Positions 17,779-26,494 of a DNA stretch of 64,000 nt are shown piece after piece. Each line of letters starts with the position of its first letter. The stretch's first letter is position 1. Source of the stretch: Pigmentibacter ruber (lineage in GTDB: Bacteria > Bdellovibrionota_B > Oligoflexia > Silvanigrellales > Silvanigrellaceae); the NCBI RefSeq assembly GCF_009792895.1, contig NZ_WSSC01000005.1, positions 62,001-126,000 on the forward strand, read 5' to 3'. Under the pieces are notes generated by a model. The model searched no databases. It was not told the DNA's origin and saw only the letters and a program-made list of their open reading frames with translations. Position numbers and translations under genes: made by a program.

Positions 17779-19680
17779 TTATGAAAAATTTAATTCATTC
17801 ACTGCTCTTATCGCCTCAGCTATAGCTACATGGGTGAGTGCATTCCAACCAGAATCACAATTTGCAATTGTAATATTTTTACATGGTTTTTTTGCTAATG
17901 AAATGAGTTCTTCAACTTTACTTTCATCATCAAATAATGGATTAAATGAATATGAGTAGCCATGTGGCCATCTATTTATAGTAATTTCAAGTATATCTTT
18001 TTCATGTTCAAATTCACCAGTTGGTCCAAGTATTCTTTGGAGTTCAGTTCTTATTTCGTGTTCTAATTCTGAAAATGGGGTGGAATAAAGTTTAAAACGA
18101 CTTGCTTTAAATTGGGTTCGAGCATCTGCTCCTAGCTTATTATTTTTTGGAATACTAACCATATGCAAAAGAATAGGTTTGTCTGGATTTTTTGGATGTG
18201 AATAATGTCCAATATTAACAGGAAAATCTAACTTAATAAGTGCATAGTTTAATGCTGGATTGTAAATGCAATGCGTTTTTAATTTTTGAAATGAACGCCA
18301 ATTAGAAAGTAAAACATTTGTGTAGATGAGTGGTGCTTTTACATTAGAAAGTAAAACTTCTTTTTGTATACTTGGGAGTTCTGGCACGATAAAAGGTATC
18401 ATCATGTTATATCCAGCCATAATAGAATGTTTTGCTGATATTTTATGAAGTTTTCCATGTTTAATAAATTTTCCTTGTGGATCTAAAATAGGCTTTTCTA
18501 AATATCCTAAAGAAACGGTGTTGTTATTTTCATTTTTTGCTATAACAACTGTACTGTTTAATCTAATTCTTACTTGTGAATTAGGTAAATCAAGATACGA
18601 ATAATTTAGTTTAGTTTGAATAATAGAATTCATATCAGATTTTTGCAAAAATACTTTTGGTAGTAATTTTGTTACTAACAGACGGGCTATTGTGGCACCA
18701 CCATCAGGAAAATGATATATATATGGCTCATCAACTTCTGCCTGTGTATCTGGGTCAAGGGGCGGAAGATTCATTCCGTCTAAACCAGGAAGGGATAAGC
18801 TTCTAGCATCTAAGTAAGAGTTAATTCCATCTATTCCAATTGCTAAATAATCATGGCTTTTTTGTTGAAATATATTAACTATTTTTTCACTTAACTTAAC
18901 ATTTTTTAATAAGAAATCCCGATAACTTGTTTTTTTTAAATATTCTACTTTTTCGTCAACAGTTTTTAAATCGGGCAAGTAATCTTTTTTTATTGTTAAC
19001 AAATTAAGTAGTGAAATTTTTTCTTTTTCATTTAAAGGAAAATTTGCAATGATATCTGCTATTGATTCACTATTTTTAGTTACATCAGCACTTCCTAATG
19101 GATCTCCTAATACAAATTTATCTTCTCCAAAAGTTTCTTTATCAAAAAAAATACTAAAATCTAATCCCAAATTTTTGTAAAATTCTTGATCAAATTTTTT
19201 TCCAAGGTTATCTATGTTTATTCCTAATTCTAGTAAAAAAGTATTGAGTTCTTTTTGAAAGTAATGTTTTGGAGATTGAAAAGATTCAGTTCCGCCATAA
19301 CCTAAAATAAAATTTTTATTTTGTTTGAATTCATTTCTTTTTGCATGCCCACCAAAGTCATCATGATTATCTAAAATCAAAATTTTTGCTTTGCTATTCT
19401 TTTTCAAATAATAGTATGCAGCCGTTAAACCACTTATACCAGCACCAACTACCACGAGGTCATAATACTCTTCACTTTGTAAAGTATCAATCTCAAATTT
19501 TTCTCCCGAAACTAAAGCATGTGCATTTTCAAAAGAACCAATATGACTACCTCTTAAGCCTGTAAGTTTTGGTGGATAGTTACTTTGACATGACTCTTTT
19601 CCAAGAATTTCTAGTGGGGACAATCCAGCTAAAATAGCTATTGCACTCCCATTGATAAAGTCTCTTCTATTAATACTCAT
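17779..19680 (-). CDS. Tat-exported FAD oxidoreductase, spermidine-dehydrogenase-like
   Basis: The first 26 residues form a twin-arginine signal (NRRDFI then a hydrophobic AIAILAGLSPLEILG), so a folded flavoprotein is exported. The FAD-binding motif VVVGAGISGLTAAYYYLKKN and LILDNHDDFGGHAKRNEF closely follow the spermidine dehydrogenase (SpdH) pattern. SpdH oxidatively cleaves spermidine. The C-terminal NRWPHGYSYSFNPL and a final ANCDSGWNALTHVAIAEAIR FAD-closing segment are also present. Length is 633 residues. GGGAGG precedes ATG 19680. SpeD is encoded 1.2 kb away on the same strand. The substrate is inferred from similarity. Confidence 0.75.
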   Translation of the reverse strand: MSINRRDFINGSAIAILAGLSPLEILGKESCQSNYPPKLTGLRGSHIGSFENAHALVSGEKFEIDTLQSEEYYDLVVVGAGISGLTAAYYYLKKNSKAKILILDNHDDFGGHAKRNEFKQNKNFILGYGGTESFQSPKHYFQKELNTFLLELGINIDNLGKKFDQEFYKNLGLDFSIFFDKETFGEDKFVLGDPLGSADVTKNSESIADIIANFPLNEKEKISLLNLLTIKKDYLPDLKTVDEKVEYLKKTSYRDFLLKNVKLSEKIVNIFQQKSHDYLAIGIDGINSYLDARSLSLPGLDGMNLPPLDPDTQAEVDEPYIYHFPDGGATIARLLVTKLLPKVFLQKSDMNSIIQTKLNYSYLDLPNSQVRIRLNSTVVIAKNENNNTVSLGYLEKPILDPQGKFIKHGKLHKISAKHSIMAGYNMMIPFIVPELPSIQKEVLLSNVKAPLIYTNVLLSNWRSFQKLKTHCIYNPALNYALIKLDFPVNIGHYSHPKNPDKPILLHMVSIPKNNKLGADARTQFKASRFKLYSTPFSELEHEIRTELQRILGPTGEFEHEKDILEITINRWPHGYSYSFNPLFDDESKVEELISLAKKPCKNITIANCDSGWNALTHVAIAEAIRAVNELNFS

Positions 19681-19814
19681 TTTCCCTCCCTGCTTATTTG
19701 TTTGAAATAGTATAACAAAAACAGAGATGAAAAAGTTATTTTAAGTTGCAAAATAAAATTGATATTTAGATAATTTTATGAAATTAAATTTTTAAATCAC
19801 ACTTGTGCTAAAAA

Positions 19815-20744
19815 TTAATCTTGGTTTAGAATATTATGATTTGTTACTTTTTTGATGCCATATTTTCTTATTGAATTTAAAATATAAATAATAATTGCTA
19901 GCCAAACTAAACAAAAACTAATTATCTTAAGTTGGCTTATTTTTTCTTGAAAAACAAACATTGCAAGTATTAATTGTAGAGTAGGGCTAATATATTGATA
20001 AAAACCAATTTTAGTCATCGGCAATAACTTAGCACCTGCAACAAAAGTGATTAATGGGATAGATGTAATAACTCCAGCAAGTAATAATAATCCTGTTATT
20101 TTAGCATTTGATAAAAATGATAATTCATGCTGTATGCCCAAATTAATAATGTATATTAAAGCTAAAGGCGCTAGTAATAAAGTTTCAATTGTAAGACCAT
20201 GAATAGAATCAATATTAATTTTCTTTCGCAACAAAGAATAAAAGCCAAATGTTAAAGCCAATAAAATTGGAACTAAAGGAGCAAACCCTGTAAATGTCAT
20301 TTCAGAAAACTGAATAGCAATAGCAATAATAGTAATAATAACCGAAAATATCTCTATTTTATTTAATTTTTCTTTTAGAAAAATGAGACCTAGAAAAATA
20401 TTAAAAATAGGTGATATAAAGTAACCAAAACTAGACTCTGTTAAATGGTTATTTATTACAGCCCAAATGTATGTAAACCAATTAGCGGAAATCAAAATTG
20501 CAGTACATGCTAAGGTTAAAATTGCTTTTGGAGAATAAAAAACTTCAATAATTTTAAATATCTGTTTTTTCATCGCAATAATAGCAAACAAAAACAGGAT
20601 GGACCAAAGAATTCTATGTGCAAGAATTTCAAAAGGATTCACCATATTAATAGATTTAAAATAAAAAGGAGAAAGGCCCCAAGTAAAAAATGCGATTAGA
20701 ACTAAAATTGTTCCATAAGTAGTTGAACTTACTTTATTCTTCAT
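19815..20744 (-). CDS. rarD: RarD-type EamA/DMT-family transporter
   Basis: Ten hydrophobic segments over 309 residues fit the drug/metabolite transporter fold. The opening TYGTILVLIAFFTWGLSPFY, then NPFEILAHRILWS, ILISANWFTYIWAVINNHL and FGYFISPIFNIFLGLIFLKE match RarD. The substrate of RarD is not settled. AAGGGA lies upstream of ATG 20744. It sits 134 bp downstream of the flavoprotein start, on the same strand. Confidence 0.87.
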   Translation of the reverse strand: MKNKVSSTTYGTILVLIAFFTWGLSPFYFKSINMVNPFEILAHRILWSILFLFAIIAMKKQIFKIIEVFYSPKAILTLACTAILISANWFTYIWAVINNHLTESSFGYFISPIFNIFLGLIFLKEKLNKIEIFSVIITIIAIAIQFSEMTFTGFAPLVPILLALTFGFYSLLRKKINIDSIHGLTIETLLLAPLALIYIINLGIQHELSFLSNAKITGLLLLAGVITSIPLITFVAGAKLLPMTKIGFYQYISPTLQLILAMFVFQEKISQLKIISFCLVWLAIIIYILNSIRKYGIKKVTNHNILNQD

Positions 20745-20852
20745 GATGTTTCCCTTAAATTAAGGTAAAAATAATTCTAATGTTATAACCAAAAATTATT
20801 TTCAAGTTTTCTAACACGAATTTATTTTATTTAAAATTATTCAATGGAAAAT

Positions 20853-20886
20853 ATATAAAAACAAAGCCTCTATTTGAAAGAGGCTT
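20853..20886 (-). terminator. rho-independent terminator of speD
   Basis: AAGCCTCT (20864-20871) and AGAGGCTT (20879-20886) form a perfect 8-bp stem with a 7-base loop. On the minus strand the stem is followed by TGTTTTTATATA, and it lies 34 bp after the speD stop. This is a standard intrinsic terminator. Confidence 0.8.
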
Positions 20887-20919
20887 GATTAAAAATGGGT
20901 ATTAGTTTGATCTAAAAAT

Positions 20920-21693
20920 CTATCTATTTATTTTTGCTATGGATTCCATTTCTTTACGAATTAAAGCCATTTTTTCAGAAGCGATATCAGGTGGAACCGT
21001 TCTTGGATTTCTGAAATAAGAACTCTCATCAAGTTCTCTCCGACAAAACATAGTTTGAAAAGTATGGTGTTCTGGGGAATTTTGATCTATTGTATCATAA
21101 TCTCTGAGAATTAATGGTGAAACATATTTAGTAATACTAGACATTTCGTGATCCATAAAAATCTTTTCGTTATTTTTTGTTCGCGCAAAGCCACGCACGA
21201 CATAATCTACACAAACAACATCTGTTTCAAAAGCTTTAAACATGAAATCAAGCGCATAAAGAGGTGAAATACTTCCACATGTAGCGATATCTATATCTAC
21301 TCGAAAACTACAAATGCCTGATGGATCTAAGCTATCTGGATATGTGTGTGCGCAGATATGACTTTTATCTAAATGGATAGAAATAGTAGATTGAGCCATT
21401 AGATTTGAAGCCTTATTTGCTTCTTTAGTAGCTTGATCACCTTTTAAATCGCTCATTAGTAATACTACACTTGCTCCATAGGGGTCAAAATCTTTTGAAC
21501 TCACATTCAGCACTTCTGCATCGATAATTTCAGCTATTCTTATTAATTGAGACTCAATTTGTTTTGCTGAGTACCTTTCGTCAATGTAACGGATATAGGA
21601 AGCCCTTTCCTCGTCATTTAGGGCAACAGCAAAATCATAAAGATTAAAGCTTAAAGCTTTGGTTAGGTTATTAAAACCGAGTATTTCTGTCAT
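20920..21693 (-). CDS. speD: S-adenosylmethionine decarboxylase proenzyme (E. coli type)
   Basis: Supplies the aminopropyl donor for spermidine synthesis. The proenzyme cleaves itself at Lys110-Ser111 within HLDKSHICAHTYPD, turning the serine into the pyruvoyl cofactor. FRVDIDIATCGSISPLYAL carries the conserved active-site cysteine. Length (257 residues) fits the large proteobacterial class. No speE gene is visible next to it. GAGGAC precedes ATG 21693 and a clear terminator follows. The upstream gap shared with the DHH gene carries two inverted repeats. Confidence 0.93.
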   Translation of the reverse strand: MTEILGFNNLTKALSFNLYDFAVALNDEERASYIRYIDERYSAKQIESQLIRIAEIIDAEVLNVSSKDFDPYGASVVLLMSDLKGDQATKEANKASNLMAQSTISIHLDKSHICAHTYPDSLDPSGICSFRVDIDIATCGSISPLYALDFMFKAFETDVVCVDYVVRGFARTKNNEKIFMDHEMSSITKYVSPLILRDYDTIDQNSPEHHTFQTMFCRRELDESSYFRNPRTVPPDIASEKMALIRKEMESIAKINR

Positions 21694-21772
21694 CTTATGT
21701 CCTCAAAGAGTTCAGCTTAAAATGTTCTAAGCAAATTACCTGATCATACAGAATTAATGCAATATAGTGTAG

Positions 21773-21800
21773 AGTAGAAAATGCAACAGTATTTTCTACT
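21773..21800. repeat. 10-bp inverted repeat in the speD/DHH divergent gap
   Basis: AGTAGAAAAT (21773-21782) and ATTTTCTACT (21791-21800) are perfect inverted copies 8 bases apart. Neither strand has a following T-run, so it is not a terminator. Its position between divergent genes suggests an operator. Confidence 0.4.
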
Positions 21801-21860
21801 TTCTAATCGATTTGGTAAAATATTGTAGCACAGGCTATCGTGCAAGAATAATTTAAAAGA

Positions 21861-21885
21861 TTCCACTTTTTTGTTCTAAGTGGAA
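21861..21885. repeat. hairpin in the leader of the DHH gene
   Basis: TTCCACTT (21861-21868) and AAGTGGAA (21878-21885) form an 8-bp stem with a 9-base loop, about 20 bp before the DHH-gene ATG. It could be a leader structure of that mRNA, or a protein-binding site. Confidence 0.35.
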
Positions 21886-21906
21886 TTTGATGTTAAGGTG
21901 TAATAA

Positions 21907-23340
21907 ATGGATTCAAAGCGTGGACTTTTTTTAGTAATTTGTGATGACCCCGAATTGGCTTCAACTTTGGTGCATATACAGAAGAATATGGATATTAAAG
22001 TCTGGCTGCCGAATAAACAAAATCAGCTTCAGACTTCACTTTTAGAAGCATGCGAAGATTCAAAAGATATTGAAGACATTTTAGTTAAAGGCGATATTAC
22101 AAAGGCTTCCTTTTATCATCAATGGAGCGGTTACAATCCTATTTGTGTTGTTCTTTCCTTAAAAGATCATGATAAATATTCAATAGTTCGAGAGTATATT
22201 CTGGATGAATTACCTAAATCAAGAATTCTATCTTTTCAAATTGGACATCCTGAAGAAGTTCCTAGAAAGTTGGTTGATAATGACAGAGAACTGGTTCTTT
22301 CTTGGACAGAGCTGTTAAGCAGGCCTATCAGTGCTGAACTGCGGCATATTGAAAGCACTCATAGAGTGCGAGAAGTACGAGATGTCTTGTTGAATGGAGA
22401 TAAAATTGCTCTTTTATTGCAACCAGATCCAGATCCAGATGGCCTTGCTTCAGCTCTTGCTCTTAGGTGTCTGTTAGGGAGAAACAAGCTTTCTACACCT
22501 ATAGTAAGCTTTGGAAAAGTAACTCGTCCTGAAAACATTGCGATGATGCAGTTACTGGATTTGGAAGTATTAACAATTAAGCCACAAGATCTGTCAAATT
22601 TTGATAAAGTTGCCTTACTTGATACTCAACCCGCCCATTTTACCTTCCCTTTACCACGTGTAGATGTCATCATAGATCACCATCCTATGGTAGGTAATTA
22701 TCAACAAATTCCTTACTGTGATATTCGTTCAAAATATGGAGCAACATCTACAATTTTAACTGAATATCTACGAGCAGCTGCTGTTAATATTGGTCAACGT
22801 TTAGCTACAGCGCTGATTTATGGAATAAAAGCTGATACTTTACATTTAAATCGGGAAGTTATTGATGCCGACTTGTATGCTTTTGTTTCTTTGTATCCTG
22901 ACATAAATTATAATTTGCTAAGGCGAATGGAAAAACCTGAAATACCAATGGCTTTTGCTCCACTTCTGGCAAATGCATTGTTAAAAATGGAATACCAAGA
23001 CAAATTGCTTGTAAGTTATTTAACTAATGTAACAAGAGAAGATTTGATTCCTCAAGTGGCAGATTTTATGCTCCAGTTTGAAGGAATTGAATGGGTTGTT
23101 TGTGCAGGTGTTTTTGAAGATAATCTTGTGATGAGTATTCGAAATGTGGGATATGTAAGAAATGCTGGCGATGTGGTGAGGAAAATTATCGCAAATGTTG
23201 GATTTGGATCAGGTGGGGGACATCGGACAATGGCAAAAGCAATTTTTCCTGTAAATCAATGGAAAGAAAAAATTGGATCTATAAAAGAAGATATTGTGAA
23301 AAAATCATTATTAAATTTGTTTGTTGAGGAAGCTTTATGA
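21907..23340 (+). CDS. DHH/DHHA1 phosphoesterase with N-terminal Rossmann-like domain
   Basis: The C-terminal part carries the NrnA/GdpP-type phosphoesterase motifs: DPDPDG (Asp174-Gly179), LLDTQP, IDHHP (Asp257-His259) and the DHHA1 signature GSGGGH ending at His439. Such enzymes degrade nanoRNA, pAp or cyclic-dinucleotide products. Residues 1-150 form a separate domain (GLFLVICDDPELASTL and later strands) that looks like a TrkA-N/Rossmann fold but lacks an evident GxGxxG. A regulatory or localising role is inferred. AAGGTG precedes ATG 21907. The stop overlaps the RDD gene (ATGA), suggesting coupling. Confidence 0.85.
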   Translation: MDSKRGLFLVICDDPELASTLVHIQKNMDIKVWLPNKQNQLQTSLLEACEDSKDIEDILVKGDITKASFYHQWSGYNPICVVLSLKDHDKYSIVREYILDELPKSRILSFQIGHPEEVPRKLVDNDRELVLSWTELLSRPISAELRHIESTHRVREVRDVLLNGDKIALLLQPDPDPDGLASALALRCLLGRNKLSTPIVSFGKVTRPENIAMMQLLDLEVLTIKPQDLSNFDKVALLDTQPAHFTFPLPRVDVIIDHHPMVGNYQQIPYCDIRSKYGATSTILTEYLRAAAVNIGQRLATALIYGIKADTLHLNREVIDADLYAFVSLYPDINYNLLRRMEKPEIPMAFAPLLANALLKMEYQDKLLVSYLTNVTREDLIPQVADFMLQFEGIEWVVCAGVFEDNLVMSIRNVGYVRNAGDVVRKIIANVGFGSGGGHRTMAKAIFPVNQWKEKIGSIKEDIVKKSLLNLFVEEAL

Positions 23341-24131
23341 GTTTTACACTCTCAAACTTCTTCTCACCAAAGAAAAATGAAATTAGACCTTTGCATACAG
23401 GATTTGGATTTTTCTCCGAGGTGATCCAAAATAAATTAAATACTCCTGAAATAAAGCAAACTAATATTGAAAAATTTCAAAATAGTAATTTAGTAAATAA
23501 GACTGAAAACAAAAATGAATATTTTAATGAAGAACATTCTTCAGAAATTGCAATACCTTTAACTGAAAATATATTAAGTGAATCTGACAGCAAAGCAGCA
23601 AATAAAAGCATTAAAAGGCAGCAAGAAAAAAATAAATTAGATAACAAAAATATTTCTTTAGAAAAGTATTATGTAAATCCATTTTTTGCATTTTTAGCTT
23701 GGACTATAGATGCATTGTTGGGCTTTTGCTTTTTAATTATTTCGTTGTGTATAAATTTTGTTTTTCTACCAAAGGGTTTTTTTGCTATATCACCAAGTAA
23801 TACAAAAATTTTAAGCTTTATAACTTCTGATATGAATATCATATATACTTTTATGTTTTCACTCCAAGTTTGGCTGTTTATGGCATTTTTGGTATTTATT
23901 TTCCAATATTCAATTTTAGGTTTTGAAGGCTCAACCTTAGGACGTTGGATTTTTGGTATTGCTATAAAAAATCATAAAAATATCCATTCAAAGGTAAGTG
24001 AAAAATCAAAAATTTGTGCAGCTCTTTCTGAAGCTTTTTTATTAGGAGGTATTCTTTCTTTCCTATTTATCATTATCTTTCCTTCAAGAGTACCTATTTT
24101 CTTTTGGTTACGCTATTCTTCTAAAAAATAA
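23337..24131 (+). CDS. RDD-family membrane protein
   Basis: The 264-residue product has a long hydrophilic, probably cytoplasmic, N-terminal region (about 1-105, rich in Asn, Lys, Glu). It is followed by membrane segments near 110-135, 160-190 and 225-255. AFLAWTIDALLGF and EGSTLGRWIFGIAIKN match RDD domains (here with the first Arg replaced). RDD proteins have no uniform function; some are ion exchangers. It is translationally coupled to the DHH phosphoesterase. Confidence 0.75.
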   Translation: MSFTLSNFFSPKKNEIRPLHTGFGFFSEVIQNKLNTPEIKQTNIEKFQNSNLVNKTENKNEYFNEEHSSEIAIPLTENILSESDSKAANKSIKRQQEKNKLDNKNISLEKYYVNPFFAFLAWTIDALLGFCFLIISLCINFVFLPKGFFAISPSNTKILSFITSDMNIIYTFMFSLQVWLFMAFLVFIFQYSILGFEGSTLGRWIFGIAIKNHKNIHSKVSEKSKICAALSEAFLLGGILSFLFIIIFPSRVPIFFWLRYSSKK

Positions 24132-24194
24132 AAATCTCTTTCCTTTTTAAATTTATTTATGCTAAGAACGAATGACCGAATCGATTAAAGTTTT

Positions 24195-24222
24195 TTGATA
24201 TTTAAAATTCTATATATAAAAT
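24195..24222 (+). promoter_or_regulatory. probable promoter of glnN
   Basis: TTGATA (24195-24200), a 16-bp spacer and TAAAAT (24217-24222) make a good sigma-70-type promoter. The predicted start near 24229 leaves a leader of about 60 bases. This argues against any translation start upstream of 24288. Confidence 0.45.
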
Positions 24223-24287
24223 TTGATTATTTAGAGGTTTATTCTTTTTATATATCGCATTTTTGTTTTTTTTTGGAGTTGCACCAA

Positions 24288-26486
24288 ATGACTGATTTTT
24301 TACCTTATTACCCTCTACCTATTCGCAAAGTGAATCGTCCTTTAAATGTAGATGGAAAACAATCACGAGTTGCAGAATATTTTGGAACAAATGTTTTTGA
24401 TCTCAGAGCAATGGTCAAACGTCTATCATCTCAAGATTTAGAAACTATGAGTAAAGTTATGAAACTTGGAGGTAAAATAGATTCCGCTTTAGCTGAAAGA
24501 GTTGCTTCAGCAGCAAGAGAATGGGCAATGGAAAAAGGCGCAACGCACTATTGTCATTGGTTTCAACCACAAACAGGGGCAACTGCAGAAAAACATGATG
24601 CCTTTCTTTGGTTTGATAAAACGGGAAATCCCATCGAAAGATTTACAGGACCCGAATTGCTACAAAGTGAACCCGATGCTTCCAGTTTTCCTTCTGGCGG
24701 AAAACGCTCTACTTTTGAAGCTAGAGGTTATACAGGGTGGGATCCTTCTAGTCCTATGTTTATTATGGAAACCGAAAATGGCAAAACATTATATATTCCA
24801 TCTGTTTTTGTCAGTTATCATGGTGAAGCATTAGATTTTAAAACTCCTTTGTTACGTTCTAATGCAGCTATTTCAGTTGAAGCTACAAAAACTTTAAATT
24901 TAATAGGTGAAAAAAAAGTAACACATGTCACAACATCTGTAGGTCCAGAACAAGAATTTTTTATCATTGATAAACGACATGCAATGAAAAGAATAGATTT
25001 ACATTTGTCAGGAAGAGCTGTTTTTGGGAGAAAAGCCCCTAAAGGTCAGGAGCTTGAAGATCATTATTTTGCGCATATTCCTAGTAGAGTTCAATCTTTT
25101 TTTAATGAATTAGAAGTCGAATTATATAAATTAGGTGTTCCAGTAAAAACAAGACATAATGAAGTAGCACCAAGTCAGTTTGAAGTAGCTCCTATATATG
25201 AAAGTTCAAATATTGCAGCAGATCATAATCAGTTGGTTATGAAATGTTTAAAAAGTGTTGCATTAAAACATGGATTTGTTGCTTTATTACATGAAAAACC
25301 ATTTGAAGGTGTTAATGGTAGCGGAAAACATTTAAACTGGTCAATGATGGATTCTACTGGAAGAAACTTACTTGATCCAGGTGCTACACCACATGAAAAT
25401 TTAGTTTTTCTAACATTTTTATGTGCAGTATTATTAGGAATCTATGAAAATGCAGATGTATTAAGAGCGTCAATCGCCTCTGCAGGAAATGATCATAGAT
25501 TAGGTGCTAATGAAGCTCCTCCTGCAATAATATCTATTTTTTTAGGAAACAATTTGGACAAAATTTTAAATTCTATCGAAGTAGGTTCAGTTGATAAAGT
25601 AAATGCTGAAAAAGTTATGATTGATCTTGGTGTATCCCACCTTCAAGATGTAGCAAAGGATAATACTGATAGAAATAGGACATCGCCATTTGCATTTACT
25701 GGGAATAAATTTGAGTTTCGTGCTGTAGGTTCTAGTGCTCCCATAAATTATCCTGCAGCAATATTAAATGCAGCAGTATGTGATGGGCTGGCAAAATTAA
25801 ATAGAAAGTTAGAAAAAGTCGCAGTCAATGGAACAGTTGCTGATAATGATCTTTTAAAGATTTTAAAAGATGTGATTAGCTTTACTAAAAAAATTAGATT
25901 TGAAGGTAATGGGTATTCGCAAGAATGGCAAGATGATGCTTTTGAACGCGGACTTTCCAATTTTAAAAATACTCCAGAAGCATTATTAGTATTAGCAGAT
26001 AAAAATAAAACTAAATTTCTTGAGGAAGTTGGAGTTTTTAATGCTGAAGATATTTTAAGCCGTTTGGCAATCCAACAAGAAAGATATGTAAAGCAGAGAT
26101 TAATTGAAGTAAATTGTGCTATAGAAATGGCGCAATCTTTGGTATTGCCTGCTTGTATTGAGTATCACAATAAATTATTAAAAAATGTCAAACTTTCAAA
26201 CGAATTAAATATCTCCACTCCAGTGAAAAAAATAGTTGAGAAATATTCGGATGCATTAGGACATGTTTCAAGTTCGCTTGAAAATTTAAAAATTCACCTT
26301 GAAAAAGTAACAGCCGGAAATGCATTAGAGCATGAAAATTTAACTGAAACTAGTAAAGAAATAGCAAATAATTTAATCCCTAAATTAGATGATCTGCGCA
26401 GTGCTGTTGATAATATTGAAGGGTTGGTACCACACGAACTTTGGCCATATCCTAAATACTCTGACATGATTTTTAGTATTGAATAA
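24288..26486 (+). CDS. glnN: glutamine synthetase type III
   Basis: Makes glutamine from glutamate, ammonia and ATP. The large GSIII type is shown by the 732-residue length and by motifs HYCHWFQPQTGATAEKHDAF, GPEQEFFIID, KTRHNEVAPSQFEVAPIYE, VNGSGKHLNWS, and NRTSPFAFTGNKFEFRAVGS. A helical C-terminal extension follows residue 560. The frame opens upstream at 24195, but ATG 24288 is chosen: TTGGAG lies upstream, homology starts here, and a promoter occupies 24195-24222. No GlnB or ammonium transporter gene adjoins it. Confidence 0.94.
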   Translation: MTDFLPYYPLPIRKVNRPLNVDGKQSRVAEYFGTNVFDLRAMVKRLSSQDLETMSKVMKLGGKIDSALAERVASAAREWAMEKGATHYCHWFQPQTGATAEKHDAFLWFDKTGNPIERFTGPELLQSEPDASSFPSGGKRSTFEARGYTGWDPSSPMFIMETENGKTLYIPSVFVSYHGEALDFKTPLLRSNAAISVEATKTLNLIGEKKVTHVTTSVGPEQEFFIIDKRHAMKRIDLHLSGRAVFGRKAPKGQELEDHYFAHIPSRVQSFFNELEVELYKLGVPVKTRHNEVAPSQFEVAPIYESSNIAADHNQLVMKCLKSVALKHGFVALLHEKPFEGVNGSGKHLNWSMMDSTGRNLLDPGATPHENLVFLTFLCAVLLGIYENADVLRASIASAGNDHRLGANEAPPAIISIFLGNNLDKILNSIEVGSVDKVNAEKVMIDLGVSHLQDVAKDNTDRNRTSPFAFTGNKFEFRAVGSSAPINYPAAILNAAVCDGLAKLNRKLEKVAVNGTVADNDLLKILKDVISFTKKIRFEGNGYSQEWQDDAFERGLSNFKNTPEALLVLADKNKTKFLEEVGVFNAEDILSRLAIQQERYVKQRLIEVNCAIEMAQSLVLPACIEYHNKLLKNVKLSNELNISTPVKKIVEKYSDALGHVSSSLENLKIHLEKVTAGNALEHENLTETSKEIANNLIPKLDDLRSAVDNIEGLVPHELWPYPKYSDMIFSIE

Positions 26487-26494
26487 ATTAGTCC

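Noticed and set aside
24195-24287. N-terminal extension of glutamine synthetase
   Set aside because: The region holds a good promoter (TTGATA-16-TAAAAT), the extra 31 residues do not match the family, and ATG 24288 has its own ribosome binding site.
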